Of a DNA stretch of 64,000 nucleotides, positions 24,665-34,381 are shown in pieces (positions within the stretch are counted from its first letter, which is position 1; every line of letters starts with the position of its first letter). Both the position numbers and the translations under genes were made by a program. The DNA lies in NCBI RefSeq assembly GCF_014202695.1, contig NZ_JACHHH010000003.1:124001-188000 (forward strand), read 5' to 3'. This DNA comes from Oribacterium sinus. Its GTDB lineage: Bacteria > Bacillota > Clostridia > Lachnospirales > Lachnospiraceae. The notes below the pieces were generated by a model, which saw only the letters and a program-made list of their open reading frames with translations, was not told the DNA's origin and did not search any database.

Positions 24665-24779
24665 CATCCTCCTCCGATCCCCTTCGTTCTCCTTTAATAT
24701 CCTATACTTTTAAATTATATTTGAGCACCCAAATATTTGCAAATTGAATTGCCTATCCTTATTCTCACAATTTTCCAAA

Positions 24780-24818
24780 AAAATAGTCCGCCATCCTCTT
24801 TAGATAGCGAACTATTTT
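24780..24818 (-). terminator. Terminator of the DUF5722 gene
   Basis: On the minus strand AAAATAGTTCGC pairs with GCGGACTATTTT (one wobble), followed by a T run. It belongs to the gene ending at 24880 and shows that host DNA has resumed by here. Confidence 0.8.
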
Positions 24819-24879
24819 CTCAAATATTCATAAATCTCTATAATAGCAATATTTTATTGCAAACTCTCCTGCAAATAAT

Positions 24880-26229
24880 TTACTGCAAACTCTTATACAC
24901 GGAATAAGCCTTTCTGGGTCTTCCACCTCTTTCATAAGCATCCTTTAATCCGAAGTGCATCTCCTGCAATGCGCCTCCTACATTGTGCATCTCTCCAGGC
25001 TGGTCATACTCCCTGGCCAGGAAGAAGGCTTCCACATAGGGATTATTCTTGGCAATGTCATAAGCCTTGGCAATCTGGTCTGCCTGCACATCCTCGTTTG
25101 TGGCATTAAAGCCCTGCTCGGAAAGAATCAGGTGTCTTACCTTACCGCTTGGAGAAAGGTACTCCGGCTTCTGTAGATAATCTGTGAGAACATTTAAGTT
25201 CTTCATATTGATAATCAAAGAATTCTCACTGTTTGTTGCCTTTCCGTCATCCTCAAAGTTCGGGTCGGAAAGTCCTTCCGGATAAGGATGCCAAGCAATA
25301 CCGTAATCCAAATCCCGTAATCTATCATTTAATAAACGCAGTAAGTCCTTTGCCTTGTAGTAGCCTGCGGAAGGAGAATGCTCTGTCCAAACATAGTCAA
25401 AGGGAATGTATACATTTGCAGAGGGGTTATTCTGCTTAATGGCTGTGTACCAAATGCGGAAAGCATGGGCATACTGGTCTGCATAGTTTTCTATACTGCT
25501 GTGAGGAGTAAAATTCCATACGTTAGGATAGTTTATCTCATTCCCGATGACCCAGTTATCCACGGAATCCTTATATAAGGAAGCAAAACGATTGGCAAGC
25601 CTGGTGGTTGCATCGATTCCGGCCTGTGTGGCCACATTATAGCCATAGTAATGGGCTTCCTGTCCGCTAATTCCATCAGGAAGAGACTGGGGCTCCGGAT
25701 TGTTTCTCGGAGTGTTTAGCATAATGGCGGTAACGCTTACCCCGTTTGCCTTGGTGTTCCGGAAGTTATCCATGAAGTTTTGCTCATAGTTGGTAAAGTT
25801 GTAAATGATATGCTTTACCCCTAAATCTCTCACAGAAGTAGCATCAAAAAGGGTATCTCTTGTTGCCAAGCCCTTCTTGGAACCGGATCTGGAAAATACC
25901 GTATCATTCTGCGCCGCTGCATTTCCTGCGGAAGTACCTGTGGACTTGGTTTGCACGGCTCCATTTACCACCCAGGCGCCATCGCCGTTTACCTGATACC
26001 CCTCCACCGTTGTGTTTGTTAAGAGATATCCGTCATTTTGAAAATAATAGGACTCGGCAATACCGTCGCCGTTTCCATCCACCCAGTTCCAGCCGGTAAG
26101 ATAGCTTCCATCCGCATTTTCATACCACCATCCGGTACCATTACTTTTCCATGTTCCTGCAAATGTTGTCAGACTCATTCCTAAAGCCATAGCCGACGCC
26201 AAAAGGGGAATCAATGTTTTTCTTCTCAT
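24880..26229 (-). CDS. Secreted wall-binding protein with DUF5722 (glycosidase-like) domain
   Basis: 449 residues. A signal peptide (MRRKTLIPLLASAMALGMSL, cleaved near TFAG) is followed by choline-binding-type wall repeats (WKSNGTGWWYENADGSYLTGW) up to about residue 95. A DUF5722 domain fills the rest: a TIM-barrel-like fold with NWVIGNEINYPNVWNF holding a candidate acid/base glutamate and LILSEQGFN a candidate nucleophile. The substrate is unknown; polysaccharide or peptidoglycan turnover is likely. A single-gene unit with its own terminator, adjoining the resistance remnant. Confidence 0.8.
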   Translation of the reverse strand: MRRKTLIPLLASAMALGMSLTTFAGTWKSNGTGWWYENADGSYLTGWNWVDGNGDGIAESYYFQNDGYLLTNTTVEGYQVNGDGAWVVNGAVQTKSTGTSAGNAAAQNDTVFSRSGSKKGLATRDTLFDATSVRDLGVKHIIYNFTNYEQNFMDNFRNTKANGVSVTAIMLNTPRNNPEPQSLPDGISGQEAHYYGYNVATQAGIDATTRLANRFASLYKDSVDNWVIGNEINYPNVWNFTPHSSIENYADQYAHAFRIWYTAIKQNNPSANVYIPFDYVWTEHSPSAGYYKAKDLLRLLNDRLRDLDYGIAWHPYPEGLSDPNFEDDGKATNSENSLIINMKNLNVLTDYLQKPEYLSPSGKVRHLILSEQGFNATNEDVQADQIAKAYDIAKNNPYVEAFFLAREYDQPGEMHNVGGALQEMHFGLKDAYERGGRPRKAYSVYKSLQ

Positions 26230-26358
26230 ACTCTACTCCTTATACAGAAAATACTTTTCTTATTCTACCGAAAATCGCCAGGAAAGGCTAGTATATTTCC
26301 GACATTTTCTTAAATAATAATTATATTTCCTGAAAAAGAAATATAACAGCTATTAAAA

Positions 26359-26389
26359 AGAGTGCCCCGCAATTTATGCGGGACACTCT
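26359..26389 (-). terminator. Terminator after the YkvI-family gene
   Basis: On the minus strand AGAGTGTCCCGC, ATAAATT loop, GCGGGGCACTCT, then TTTTTA. It lies about 85 bases beyond the stop codon. Confidence 0.85.
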
Positions 26390-26437
26390 ATTTCAAACAA
26401 AATTTCTGATACTGCGAGGAAGTTGCTGTTTCCTCCT

Positions 26438-26476
26438 GCGGCTATATTAAGCGGCTATATTAAGCGGCTGTATTAA
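26438..26476. repeat. 13-bp tandem repeat, three copies
   Basis: GCGGCTATATTAA twice and GCGGCTGTATTAA once, end to end. The last copy contains the stop codon of the YkvI-family gene. Confidence 0.8.
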
Positions 26477-27600
26477 ACTACTGCAGGAGCCACTTCTTCC
26501 ACTGCCACTTTTACCTTCTTACTCATTCTTGTACGGATATCATATACCAGCATGAAGGCTACAAGAATAAATCCAAGGTATCCGTTCAATCCGTAAAGCA
26601 CATTTACTAAAGAACGATAGGGTAAGAAGCAAGCGATAACGCAACCGATAATTCCTAATACTACGGTATAAAGCTTATACTTCTTGGTTCCTTCTTCCTC
26701 AATTCTTCCGATACTGGTCCAAAGAAGAGGAACGGAGGTGGTATAAATTCCGCAGAAGATAATTACCGCAAAAATACTTGCCAAAGCAGGAGATATGGTA
26801 TTTGCCAAGATTAAAGCGGGAATATCCGCCTGGCTGGTTACATCAATATGAGAAATCAATGCAACACTGGCAATCACCATGGTTCCCATAATGAACACTG
26901 CAGAGAAAAGCATTCCGATATTTACTTCCTTTACCCGGTTCTTAGAACCAATTTCTGCCAGGAAGCTGGCGAACCACAGAAGCATGAAGCCTGCATAGGA
27001 AGCTCCGGAGAGGAACGGATTACCGTTACCTACCTGAACAATTTTATGCGTTCCGGTATCTACTGCCTTTAAATTCTCCCAGAAATTGCCTGCCCCGTTA
27101 AAAATACTGATAACGGAAACCACAAGGATGAAAAATACGATGATGGGTCCAATCTTCCCTAAGGCTTCGATAACACCGTCCAATCCAAAAATTACTGTAG
27201 CAATAACAAATACGGTAAGGATTACGGCTCCTACACCATTGGGAAGTCCCCATTGCTGTGCAGCTGTAGCATTGGCTCCGCCACACATTACGATAAAGCA
27301 GGCATAGCAGAACAGTGCTGAAAAGTAGTCGAAGAAGTTTCCAATATACTTTCCACAATAGTGGGTGTAAATATCTCCACCTCTCTTTAGCTTCAAACGA
27401 TTTCCGTTTGTTGCGAAGGAAAGATCGGTATAGATATAGATTGCTGCATTCACAGCGATGACAATCCATAGCTTTGATCCGTAAGAAGCCACGTACTGAA
27501 TAATCTCTTGCATGGTGGCAAATCCGGCCCCAATGTAGAAAGCGATGCAAGCTCCACAGAAGCTAACCACTTTCATGAACTGCAAACTCTTTTTTTCCAT
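26473..27600 (-). CDS. YkvI-family membrane transporter
   Basis: 375 residues with about ten hydrophobic helices and the N-terminal signature GACIAFYIGAGFATMQEI, typical of the YkvI branch of the amino acid-polyamine-cation transporter superfamily. The substrate is not established. It lies directly downstream of the glycine reductase operon, separated by 524 bases, so import of glycine, sarcosine, betaine or a related compound is a reasonable guess. AAGGAG precedes the ATG. Confidence 0.75.
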   Translation of the reverse strand: MEKKSLQFMKVVSFCGACIAFYIGAGFATMQEIIQYVASYGSKLWIVIAVNAAIYIYTDLSFATNGNRLKLKRGGDIYTHYCGKYIGNFFDYFSALFCYACFIVMCGGANATAAQQWGLPNGVGAVILTVFVIATVIFGLDGVIEALGKIGPIIVFFILVVSVISIFNGAGNFWENLKAVDTGTHKIVQVGNGNPFLSGASYAGFMLLWFASFLAEIGSKNRVKEVNIGMLFSAVFIMGTMVIASVALISHIDVTSQADIPALILANTISPALASIFAVIIFCGIYTTSVPLLWTSIGRIEEEGTKKYKLYTVVLGIIGCVIACFLPYRSLVNVLYGLNGYLGFILVAFMLVYDIRTRMSKKVKVAVEEVAPAVV

Positions 27601-28124
27601 TATTCTACTCCTTATTTTTCTTTTAATTCATTCATTTTTTAAGATGAATGTAATGCAAATTGATTGTTTCGTTCTTCCTCCTTTCCCCTAGTGTTTAATT
27701 GTTACTGTCCTCTATATTGTTTCCACATTATATCCGATAATTGAATACTATTCAATCTATTTTTCGAATATTAGGGAAATTTTTTTAGTTATTTCTTACT
27801 ATTTTTCGTTTCTTGTCTCGAGCTTTTTTGTTTATTTTTTAACAAATCCATTTATGTAATAAGAAAATTTTGTCCCTTTTTTCTTCATTTTTGGGTACAA
27901 AAATAAGCGTAACTGCAAGAATGTATGTCATACCCACAGCTGCACTTCTTATACAATCGGCCCGGGGCTTGCCTATAACAACTAAATTGTACGCAAAACA
28001 ACTGGATTGTGCGCAAATTGTATAGGCAGCTCCTGCCTTTTGTTTTCTTTCCGAACTTTCTTTAAGACAGCTTCTCTAAAGGAAGGAGAACAGCCCGAAA
28101 GGTATATACTTGCTCCGAGAGAGA
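27601..28124. other. Intergenic region between grdD and the YkvI-family gene
   Basis: AT-rich; must contain the YkvI-gene promoter and the end of the grd transcript. ACAACTAAATTGTACGCAA and ACAACTGGATTGTGCGCAA (27978-28017) form a degenerate direct repeat, a possible regulator site. No gene or known RNA element is seen. Confidence 0.4.
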
Positions 28125-29279
28125 TTAGGAAATGTATCCCTTTGCTCTTAAAATCTCTTCAGACTTTGCTAAATTGCTTTCAGAAACGCGGATAATCGGC
28201 CCTGTACAGCCCATTCCGGATTCCGCATAAATCTTTTCTTTCCAAAGCTCCAATACCGCATCATCCAAATCTGTTACTTCAATGCCGTATACAGCTGCGG
28301 TAACAATCTCCTTTGCCGGCATGGGAACAGCTTCTCCCTGTTCCTTTGGCTTATTTGCCTCTCTGATTTCTGCAAGAATGCTATCTAAGCCGGCTTTCTT
28401 TGCCAATGCAAACTCTTCCTTTGCTACCGCAAAGACATTGCCCTTAATCAGGTCTCTTGCAAAGCGAAGAGCATTCGCCAAAACCGGTGCTCCGGAAGCT
28501 CTGGATACAATCATCACCAGCTGATTATAGTTCTCTCCGATTCCCGGACCATAGCCAAAGCCCTGGGCCTCAAAAGATCCTCCTGTGTTGAAGGAAGAAA
28601 GCATCTTGGACAATACGTTTCCGGTTAAGGAATCGCATACCAATACATCCGGTGTTCCACGAAGAACATCATTTCCACGAAGAACCGCACCGCCGTCGGA
28701 TCTGGAGGACTCTGCAAAGTGAAGAGGATAACCGTTGGACTGTAATTTCTTTAAGGCCTTCTCTGTCTGTCTTGCACCATCTACATTTAAAATACCTACA
28801 GTAGGCTCTTGGATGCCGCAAGCCTTTGCTGTGATGATTCCATAAAGGGCATTCTTCACCATTCCTTCAATACGATCTGTGCTGGAGGTTCCTGTGGTGT
28901 TAGCAATAAACATTTCCTTACCAAAAGCAGGGGTAATCGCTCTTCCTACAGTAGATACACCGATGGGGAAGGGATAGTGCATGGTTACCGCACCGTCAAT
29001 CTTATGCTCCTTTAAAAGAGCATCCATCTTATCGTGTCCCTCTTCATCATTGTCCACCACAAGGGTTTCTACCGCATCATTTTTCAAAGAACCGATGTAG
29101 AGTACATCCACTCCATCCCTAGCCGCATCCACTGCAGCCTTCATGGAATTTTCCTCTCCATGCTCTGAGCCCATACCTGTTAAAGCAATTCTTGGTTTCT
29201 TCGCAAAAGAGCCTGTTTCCAAACCTTCCGCCATAGCCAAAAAGGTATCCGCAATGAGCTCTTTTATTTCTTTAGCCAT
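28125..29279 (-). CDS. grdD: Glycine reductase complex component C, alpha subunit
   Basis: About 384 residues. GrdD, with GrdC, takes the carboxymethyl group from selenoprotein A and releases acetyl phosphate. It is a FabH/PlsX-like protein: PRIALTGMGSEHGEENSM near the start, FEAQGFGYGPGIGENYNQLV in the middle. Start at 29279, where AAAGGGTGAG precedes ATG. It ends the grd operon, 17 bases after grdC. Confidence 0.93.
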   Translation of the reverse strand: MAKEIKELIADTFLAMAEGLETGSFAKKPRIALTGMGSEHGEENSMKAAVDAARDGVDVLYIGSLKNDAVETLVVDNDEEGHDKMDALLKEHKIDGAVTMHYPFPIGVSTVGRAITPAFGKEMFIANTTGTSSTDRIEGMVKNALYGIITAKACGIQEPTVGILNVDGARQTEKALKKLQSNGYPLHFAESSRSDGGAVLRGNDVLRGTPDVLVCDSLTGNVLSKMLSSFNTGGSFEAQGFGYGPGIGENYNQLVMIVSRASGAPVLANALRFARDLIKGNVFAVAKEEFALAKKAGLDSILAEIREANKPKEQGEAVPMPAKEIVTAAVYGIEVTDLDDAVLELWKEKIYAESGMGCTGPIIRVSESNLAKSEEILRAKGYIS

Positions 29280-29296
29280 AATTCTCACCCTTTCTT

Positions 29297-30829
29297 CTAT
29301 GCGCCTAAAATAGACTGTGCAAATTCCTTCATGGACTTCGCAATTAAGGAACGGATTTCTTCTTCAGATACTGCTCCGCCCTGACCCTTTCCGGTATTTT
29401 TCTGAATCAGGAAGGAAACACCGTCAAAGAGGTTTGTCATACGGCCAAGGAAGAGAGATCCCTTTCCGATAATCATAACTCTCTCCATATCTCCCTTTTC
29501 AATGCTTTCCTTGGCAAATCCCACATAAGGAACACCGGAAGGAATATGACCCTGAGTCGGTGCATATCCTACTAAGCCCTTCTCCTCACAGAACTTTGCC
29601 AAATCAGCCTTCTCAAGCCATCCCTTCTTAACAGCAAGAGCAGCGATCATCTTATAGTTTGCCATAGGAACATCTCCGGCTCCTGCAGGCTTGGTAATAT
29701 CCGCATTCTGCATCTCAGGAGAAAACTTATCCACATCATTTACGGTAAGTCCCGCCTTCTCCAAAGGATCCGCTACTAAGGAACCGATAACGTTCTGTGG
29801 TGCAGCACCTGTTCCAACGGTATGTCTACCAATAACATCCAGATTGATTTCAGCAGAAACACCGTCATTTTCAGAAACTACTACAGAGAAGGAGCCTAAG
29901 CAATCCTCCAGCATGGGGAGCTCTTTCTTTACATGGTCTTTTCCGTTCATGGCAAGCTTAGGTACGCAACCACCACCGATAACAAGAACGGTATGGAAAG
30001 CTCCTGCCTTTACCAAAGAAGCCGCCTCAATCATAGCGTGGGAAGGGCCTGCACAGAAGCCTCTTGCATCGGAACCGGTAGCATTCTCCAGTCCGGCAAT
30101 CTCAGCTACAGCCTTCGCAAAGTTTCCGCCACCTCTCTGGTTTACGTCTCCGCAGGCTTCCTCGGAACAGTCAATAACATATTCAATGGAAAGCGGGTCC
30201 ACATTGGAGGACTTTAAGGAGTGAAGAACAGCCAAAACGGAGCTTGCTTTATTCATCAAGTTCTCCAGCATTACTTCTGCGGAAAGGTTTACATCAATAT
30301 CATGTGCTCGCTTTACACATCCTACCAGCTTTCCTTCGTAGAAAAGAGGCTCTGCCTCGTGAGCGTCCACAAATCCCTTAATCACGGAATTCTCTACGCC
30401 CTCTTGTACTCTGGCAAGGATTGCTTCTGTGATTACAGGATCCTTGGCAAGCTCTCCCTTGTTTGCTGCTACGAAGTCCTTATCCAGGTAGAAAACCTCG
30501 AAGCAGTCACAAGCCTGTGCCAAAAGAAGGAACTCATTCTCCGGCATAATCTCTCCAAAATGGCCATAGCGCTTGGCATTTTCTACCTTCTTATCGAAAT
30601 AGGGGAACTCCACCTTGGCAAACTCCTCGGGGGTCTTGTTTCCGATATATACCTGGTTTGGCCAGTAAGCTACACAATCCTCAAAACTACGAACGTGCTT
30701 TCCCATTTCTTTTAAGAACTCACCATCAGGATTTACCAGTCTTTCCTGCACAATGGTGGAGCCGTGCTGCAACATCAAGCCGGGAGTATATGCCAAACAA
30801 TATCCGGAACCTTTAATGACACTATTCAT
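29297..30829 (-). CDS. grdC: Glycine reductase complex component C, beta subunit
   Basis: About 510 residues. GrdC is the thiolase-fold subunit of acetyl-phosphate-forming protein C. It has the active-site cysteine region DCSEEACGDVNQRGGGNF and the downstream GPSHAMIEAASLVKAGAF. An in-frame GTG lies nine bases upstream, but GAGGTGATCAAAATG supports 30829. It follows grdA by 130 bases and precedes grdD. Confidence 0.93.
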   Translation of the reverse strand: MNSVIKGSGYCLAYTPGLMLQHGSTIVQERLVNPDGEFLKEMGKHVRSFEDCVAYWPNQVYIGNKTPEEFAKVEFPYFDKKVENAKRYGHFGEIMPENEFLLLAQACDCFEVFYLDKDFVAANKGELAKDPVITEAILARVQEGVENSVIKGFVDAHEAEPLFYEGKLVGCVKRAHDIDVNLSAEVMLENLMNKASSVLAVLHSLKSSNVDPLSIEYVIDCSEEACGDVNQRGGGNFAKAVAEIAGLENATGSDARGFCAGPSHAMIEAASLVKAGAFHTVLVIGGGCVPKLAMNGKDHVKKELPMLEDCLGSFSVVVSENDGVSAEINLDVIGRHTVGTGAAPQNVIGSLVADPLEKAGLTVNDVDKFSPEMQNADITKPAGAGDVPMANYKMIAALAVKKGWLEKADLAKFCEEKGLVGYAPTQGHIPSGVPYVGFAKESIEKGDMERVMIIGKGSLFLGRMTNLFDGVSFLIQKNTGKGQGGAVSEEEIRSLIAKSMKEFAQSILGA

Positions 30830-30961
30830 TTTGATCACCTCATATTTTATTGTTAAGTTTTACAAATTTACCAAAGAAAAGATAGTTCTTTTTCCATTTT
30901 TAGTACTTTTTTTGAAAAGAATTTTGAGAAAAAAGGGAGCCCATAAAAAGCTCCCTCGGTT

Positions 30962-31435
30962 TTAAAGGTACTTGCAATATTCAGAGCGAATACTATTCAT
31001 TTCGTTGACAATATCGTCTACATCTAAAACCATTTCCATCATACTAACCTGGTCTTCATAAACAGATTCGTCAAACTCTTCCTTCAACTCTGGTTCGCAA
31101 ACATGATATACCGTGAGTCCAAGCTGGACCCCAGTCAATGGGCCGGCAAAAGTAGGATCTCCTGCTGTAACGGTCTCAGCTGCAAGTCCTGCAGCCTCCC
31201 CCTCAGCAGCGCCAAGTACAACAACCAGATTCTCTGGTCCGAACTTATCAGCAAAATCCTTTACTCTCTTTTGATTTTCCAAGTCCATTGCGCCTGCGCT
31301 CGTTCAAACGAAGCACTCGGTAGAAGCAAATACTACTTCTCCGCCGGCGGTCTCTACACAAGCCTGAATAGCAGGTCCTGGTACACCGTCACGGTCACCG
31401 ATGATGATAACTTTTTTACCCTTTAAAATAGCCAT
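30962..31435 (-). CDS. grdA: Glycine reductase selenoprotein A
   Basis: 157 residues when the in-frame UGA at 31304-31306 is read as selenocysteine. The N-terminal part [20 protein letters not shown] and the downstream [20 protein letters not shown] are joined by FASTECFVU, the CxxU redox site. GrdA carries the carboxymethyl-selenoether between proteins B and C and is reduced by the linked thioredoxin system. Standard translation shows only the part after the UGA (30962-31288). Upstream: trxA. Confidence 0.95.
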
Positions 31436-31504
31436 CTTTTCTCTCCTTTCTTTAAAGATATGTATCGTAATGACTTTCGTCAAATACGCAAATTAAACAA
31501 TTGC

Positions 31505-31834
31505 TTACTGATTTAAAGCAACATACTTTTCAACCATCTTCTGGATGGACTCTTCTGTTGCATCATCCTTAACCAGCTCTTCCACCTTCTGTCCATCCTT
31601 ATAGATAGCCATAACGGGAAGTCCTAAAATCTTCTGGCCGATAGCCAATCTTCTAGCCTTTGTAGTATTCAGAGAAGTGAACTTTAACTTACCCTCATAC
31701 TTGTCAGCCAAAGAATGTACGAATGGCATAAGTGCAGCACAGGGAACACATCCATCTCCGAAGAAATCTACAAATACATAGCCGGATGCCTTCAGCACTT
31801 CCTCTTCGAAGGTATTCTTATCAACCTCTAACAT
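31505..31834 (-). CDS. trxA: Thioredoxin of the glycine reductase system
   Basis: 109 residues. The active-site motif is GDGCVPC rather than WCGPC, as is usual for thioredoxins in glycine reductase operons. It passes electrons from TrxB to the selenenyl-sulfide of GrdA. AGGAGG precedes the start; it lies 11 bases after trxB. Confidence 0.93.
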   Translation of the reverse strand: MLEVDKNTFEEEVLKASGYVFVDFFGDGCVPCAALMPFVHSLADKYEGKLKFTSLNTTKARRLAIGQKILGLPVMAIYKDGQKVEELVKDDATEESIQKMVEKYVALNQ

Positions 31835-31845
31835 CTTGTCCTCCT

Positions 31846-32793
31846 TTATTTGTGTTCGTTAATATATTTCTCTGCCTGGGTGGCTGCAATAGCACCATCC
31901 GCAGCAGCAGTAACCACTTGTCTAAGACTCTTTACACGTACATCTCCAACGGTGAAAACGCCGGGAATATTGGTGTGCATATCTTCGTCTGTAGGGATAT
32001 ATCCTCTGTCATCCATTTCCAGATTGGTTTCCTGGAAAATCTCTGTAGTAGGAATTCTGCCGATAAATCCGAAAATTCCGAACATTCCGTCCTCTTCACT
32101 GGCTTCCAATACCTGCTCTTCCCCGGTAACTACATTCTTCACCTTAATCTTCTGAAGAATATCATCTCCGGACAGCTCTTCTACTACGGTATCCCACATA
32201 ATATGCAGCTTCTCATTCTGGAAAGCTCTCTCCTGAATAGACTTTGCCGCTCTTAACTCATGTCTTCTGTGAATAAGAGTAACGGAGCTTGCAAACTTTG
32301 TCAAATACATAGCCTCTTCCACCGCAGAGTCTCCGCCGCCTACTACAAATACGGGAAGATCCTCGAAGAAGTTGGCATCACAGGTTGCACAGTAGGAAAC
32401 GCCTTTTCCTAAGAATTCCTTCTCTCCCTTACATCCGATTGGACGTGGATTAGCTCCTGTGGCAATAATCAGAGTCTTACCCTCGTAGGTCTCCTTGGTA
32501 CCGATAAGTCTTTTAACATCTCCGTCCAATTCTACAGCCTTGATGGTATCATGAGCTCTTTCACAGCCAAAACGCTCTGCCTGCTCAGTCATTCTCTTAA
32601 TCAGAGAAGGACCGGATTCACCTTCCACAATCTGTCCCGGATAGTTCTCGATAGAATCGGTAATGGCAATCTGTCCGCCATCCTGTCCCTTCTCCACAAT
32701 CAAGGTGGAAAGTCTGGCTCTTCCTGCATAAAGACCTGCAGCCAATCCTCCGGGACCTGCTCCCAGAATAAGCACGTCATAAATCTTGGACAT
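31846..32793 (-). CDS. trxB: Thioredoxin reductase
   Basis: 315 residues, low-molecular-weight type. It has the FAD-binding [17 protein letters not shown] at the N-terminus, the redox pair CATCD near residue 135, and the NAD(P)H-binding [15 protein letters not shown]. It reduces TrxA with NAD(P)H to feed glycine reductase. Inside the grd operon. Confidence 0.95.
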   Translation of the reverse strand: MSKIYDVLILGAGPGGLAAGLYAGRARLSTLIVEKGQDGGQIAITDSIENYPGQIVEGESGPSLIKRMTEQAERFGCERAHDTIKAVELDGDVKRLIGTKETYEGKTLIIATGANPRPIGCKGEKEFLGKGVSYCATCDANFFEDLPVFVVGGGDSAVEEAMYLTKFASSVTLIHRRHELRAAKSIQERAFQNEKLHIMWDTVVEELSGDDILQKIKVKNVVTGEEQVLEASEEDGMFGIFGFIGRIPTTEIFQETNLEMDDRGYIPTDEDMHTNIPGVFTVGDVRVKSLRQVVTAAADGAIAATQAEKYINEHK

Positions 32794-33063
32794 GGTTTTT
32801 CTCTCCTTTAGATATTAATAATGTATGATTATACAAAACAGACTACGTCTATCTTGTGTGTAGCCGATAGGAATGGTCTTTGTTATGGTAACAAAAACAG
32901 CTTTTCTTTCTCAATAGCTTTCTCTCTTTTTAGAGATAAAAAAAATTCAAAGTATAATAAATATTTGTTATAGTGTTCGGTTTATATTCCTTATAAAAAT
33001 TTCTTCAGGGCAGGGTCTCTGCCCTGAAGAATGAGTATTACGCAGTTTTTACAAAACACAAGC

Positions 33064-34371
33064 TTACTTGAAAATAGTCTGATCGGAAACTTCTGTGCAA
33101 AGAGCCTTTAAGGACTTCTCTACAATCTTTCTTCTCAGAGCCTTCTCCTCTTCCGGTTTCATAGCCGGATTTCCCAGTGGGTGAGGAATAGCGATTGCCG
33201 GAACAATACGGTTAGCACCTACTGTCATAGAGATAGGTGTAACTGTACAAATGTGTACTACAGGAATTCCTGTTGCTTCGATACCTTTTACCATTGTTGC
33301 ACCGCAACGTGTACAGGTTCCTCACGTGCTGGTAAGAATGACCGCATCTACATGGTCCTTCTTAAGTTTTGCACCGATTTCCTCAGCAAACTTCTTAGCA
33401 GAAGCTACTGCAGTTCCGTTACCTACTGTGGTATAGAAGTAATCGTAAAGCTTTCCGATCTTTCCTTCCTTCTCTAAATCTCTAAGAACGTCAACAGGTA
33501 ATACTCTGTCGGCATCCTGATTTGCATAGCTGGGGTCATATCCGCCGTGAGCAGTCTCATAAGTTTCTGCTGTTAAGTCATTTACGCCCTTTAAGCTGTA
33601 CTCACCGTAACGAGTAGCATTGGAAGACTCGATATGGTCCGGATTGCCCTTTGGAACAATACCGCCGGAAGTTACTAAAGCGATGGTAGCCTTAGACATA
33701 TCCTTGATAGCGGGCATTGGAGCCACACGGTCGAAGGAAGGCATTGGATACTCCGTGGTAAATTCCTTACCGGAAATCTTAGCCAAAAGCATCTCTACCG
33801 CACGCTTTGATCCTCTCTTCTCCTCGAAGAAGTTTACACGGATTCCCTGTGGGATATATCCCTCCTCCTTGGAGGAACCGATCTTCTCTCCTCTGGCAAG
33901 CTTCAAGCCAAGAGGCGCCATCTTCTTCACGGCATCTCTCATTCCGGCTGCACTGTTTTTGGTAGAAACGATATAAATCTTGCTCTTTGCCTCGTCAGCT
34001 CCCGGGTTCTCAACATACATACCTGTAATAACAGGGATGTGAAGCTCTTCCTGAACTGCTGCAGCAATAGTAGCGCAGGCAAATCCATAACGGCCGGCAT
34101 TGAATGCAGGACCTGCAATGAATAAATCCGGCTTAAGCTCAGCAACCTTCTTTAAAATCTCCGGCTTTACCTTATCGGTATTCTCACCGAAGTAGCTATC
34201 TCCGCAAACGATGGTTCCAACGATTTCAGCCTCATCACCGAAAGCCTGCTGGAAAGCAAGTCCCGGTCCCATAGCGCCCTCATGGTACTCCATAGGATAG
34301 TCTGCCTTATCCTCTCCACCGACCTGAGCGAAGAACTGGTTAATATATTGAACAACCTTTAATTTTCCCAT
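33064..34371 (-). CDS. grdB: Glycine reductase selenoprotein B, gamma subunit
   Basis: 435 residues when the in-frame UGA at 33322-33324 is read as selenocysteine. The site reads DAVILTST-U-GTCTRCGATM, a UxxC redox motif. GrdB, with the two peptides of GrdE, binds glycine and transfers its carboxymethyl group to GrdA. The ATG at 34371 follows AAGGAGAAGAAA. Ten bases downstream of grdE. A GTTGC-GGT-GCAAC hairpin lies 13 bases after the UGA and may be its SECIS. Confidence 0.95.
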
Positions 34372-34381
34372 TTTCTTCTCC

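Larger units (their letters stand above)
3817..24720. mobile_element. Composite remnant of a Tn916/Tn5397-family conjugative transposon with tet(M), erm(B), aph(3')-IIIa
   Basis: Left end: TndX-type recombinase inside fic. Interior: Tn916 orf8, orf7, orf9, orf6, tet(M), orf12 leader, then orf13 to orf19 in conserved order. The conserved module stops after orf19. An ISL3-family element, Tn917 terminal sequences, erm(B) with plasmid omega DNA, a WYL regulator remnant and aph(3')-IIIa follow. orf20 (relaxase), orf21 (coupling protein), oriT and orf22-24 are not found. The right boundary with host DNA lies between 24668 and 24777. Confidence 0.85.

Noticed and set aside
29691..30715. Large plus-strand ORFs opposite grdC
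   Set aside because: Codon-bias shadows of grdC with no ribosome sites.
30962..31288. Independent 108-residue ORF
   Set aside because: It is the part of grdA after the selenocysteine UGA, not a separate gene.
33064..33294. Independent 76-residue ORF
   Set aside because: It is the C-terminal part of grdB after the selenocysteine UGA.
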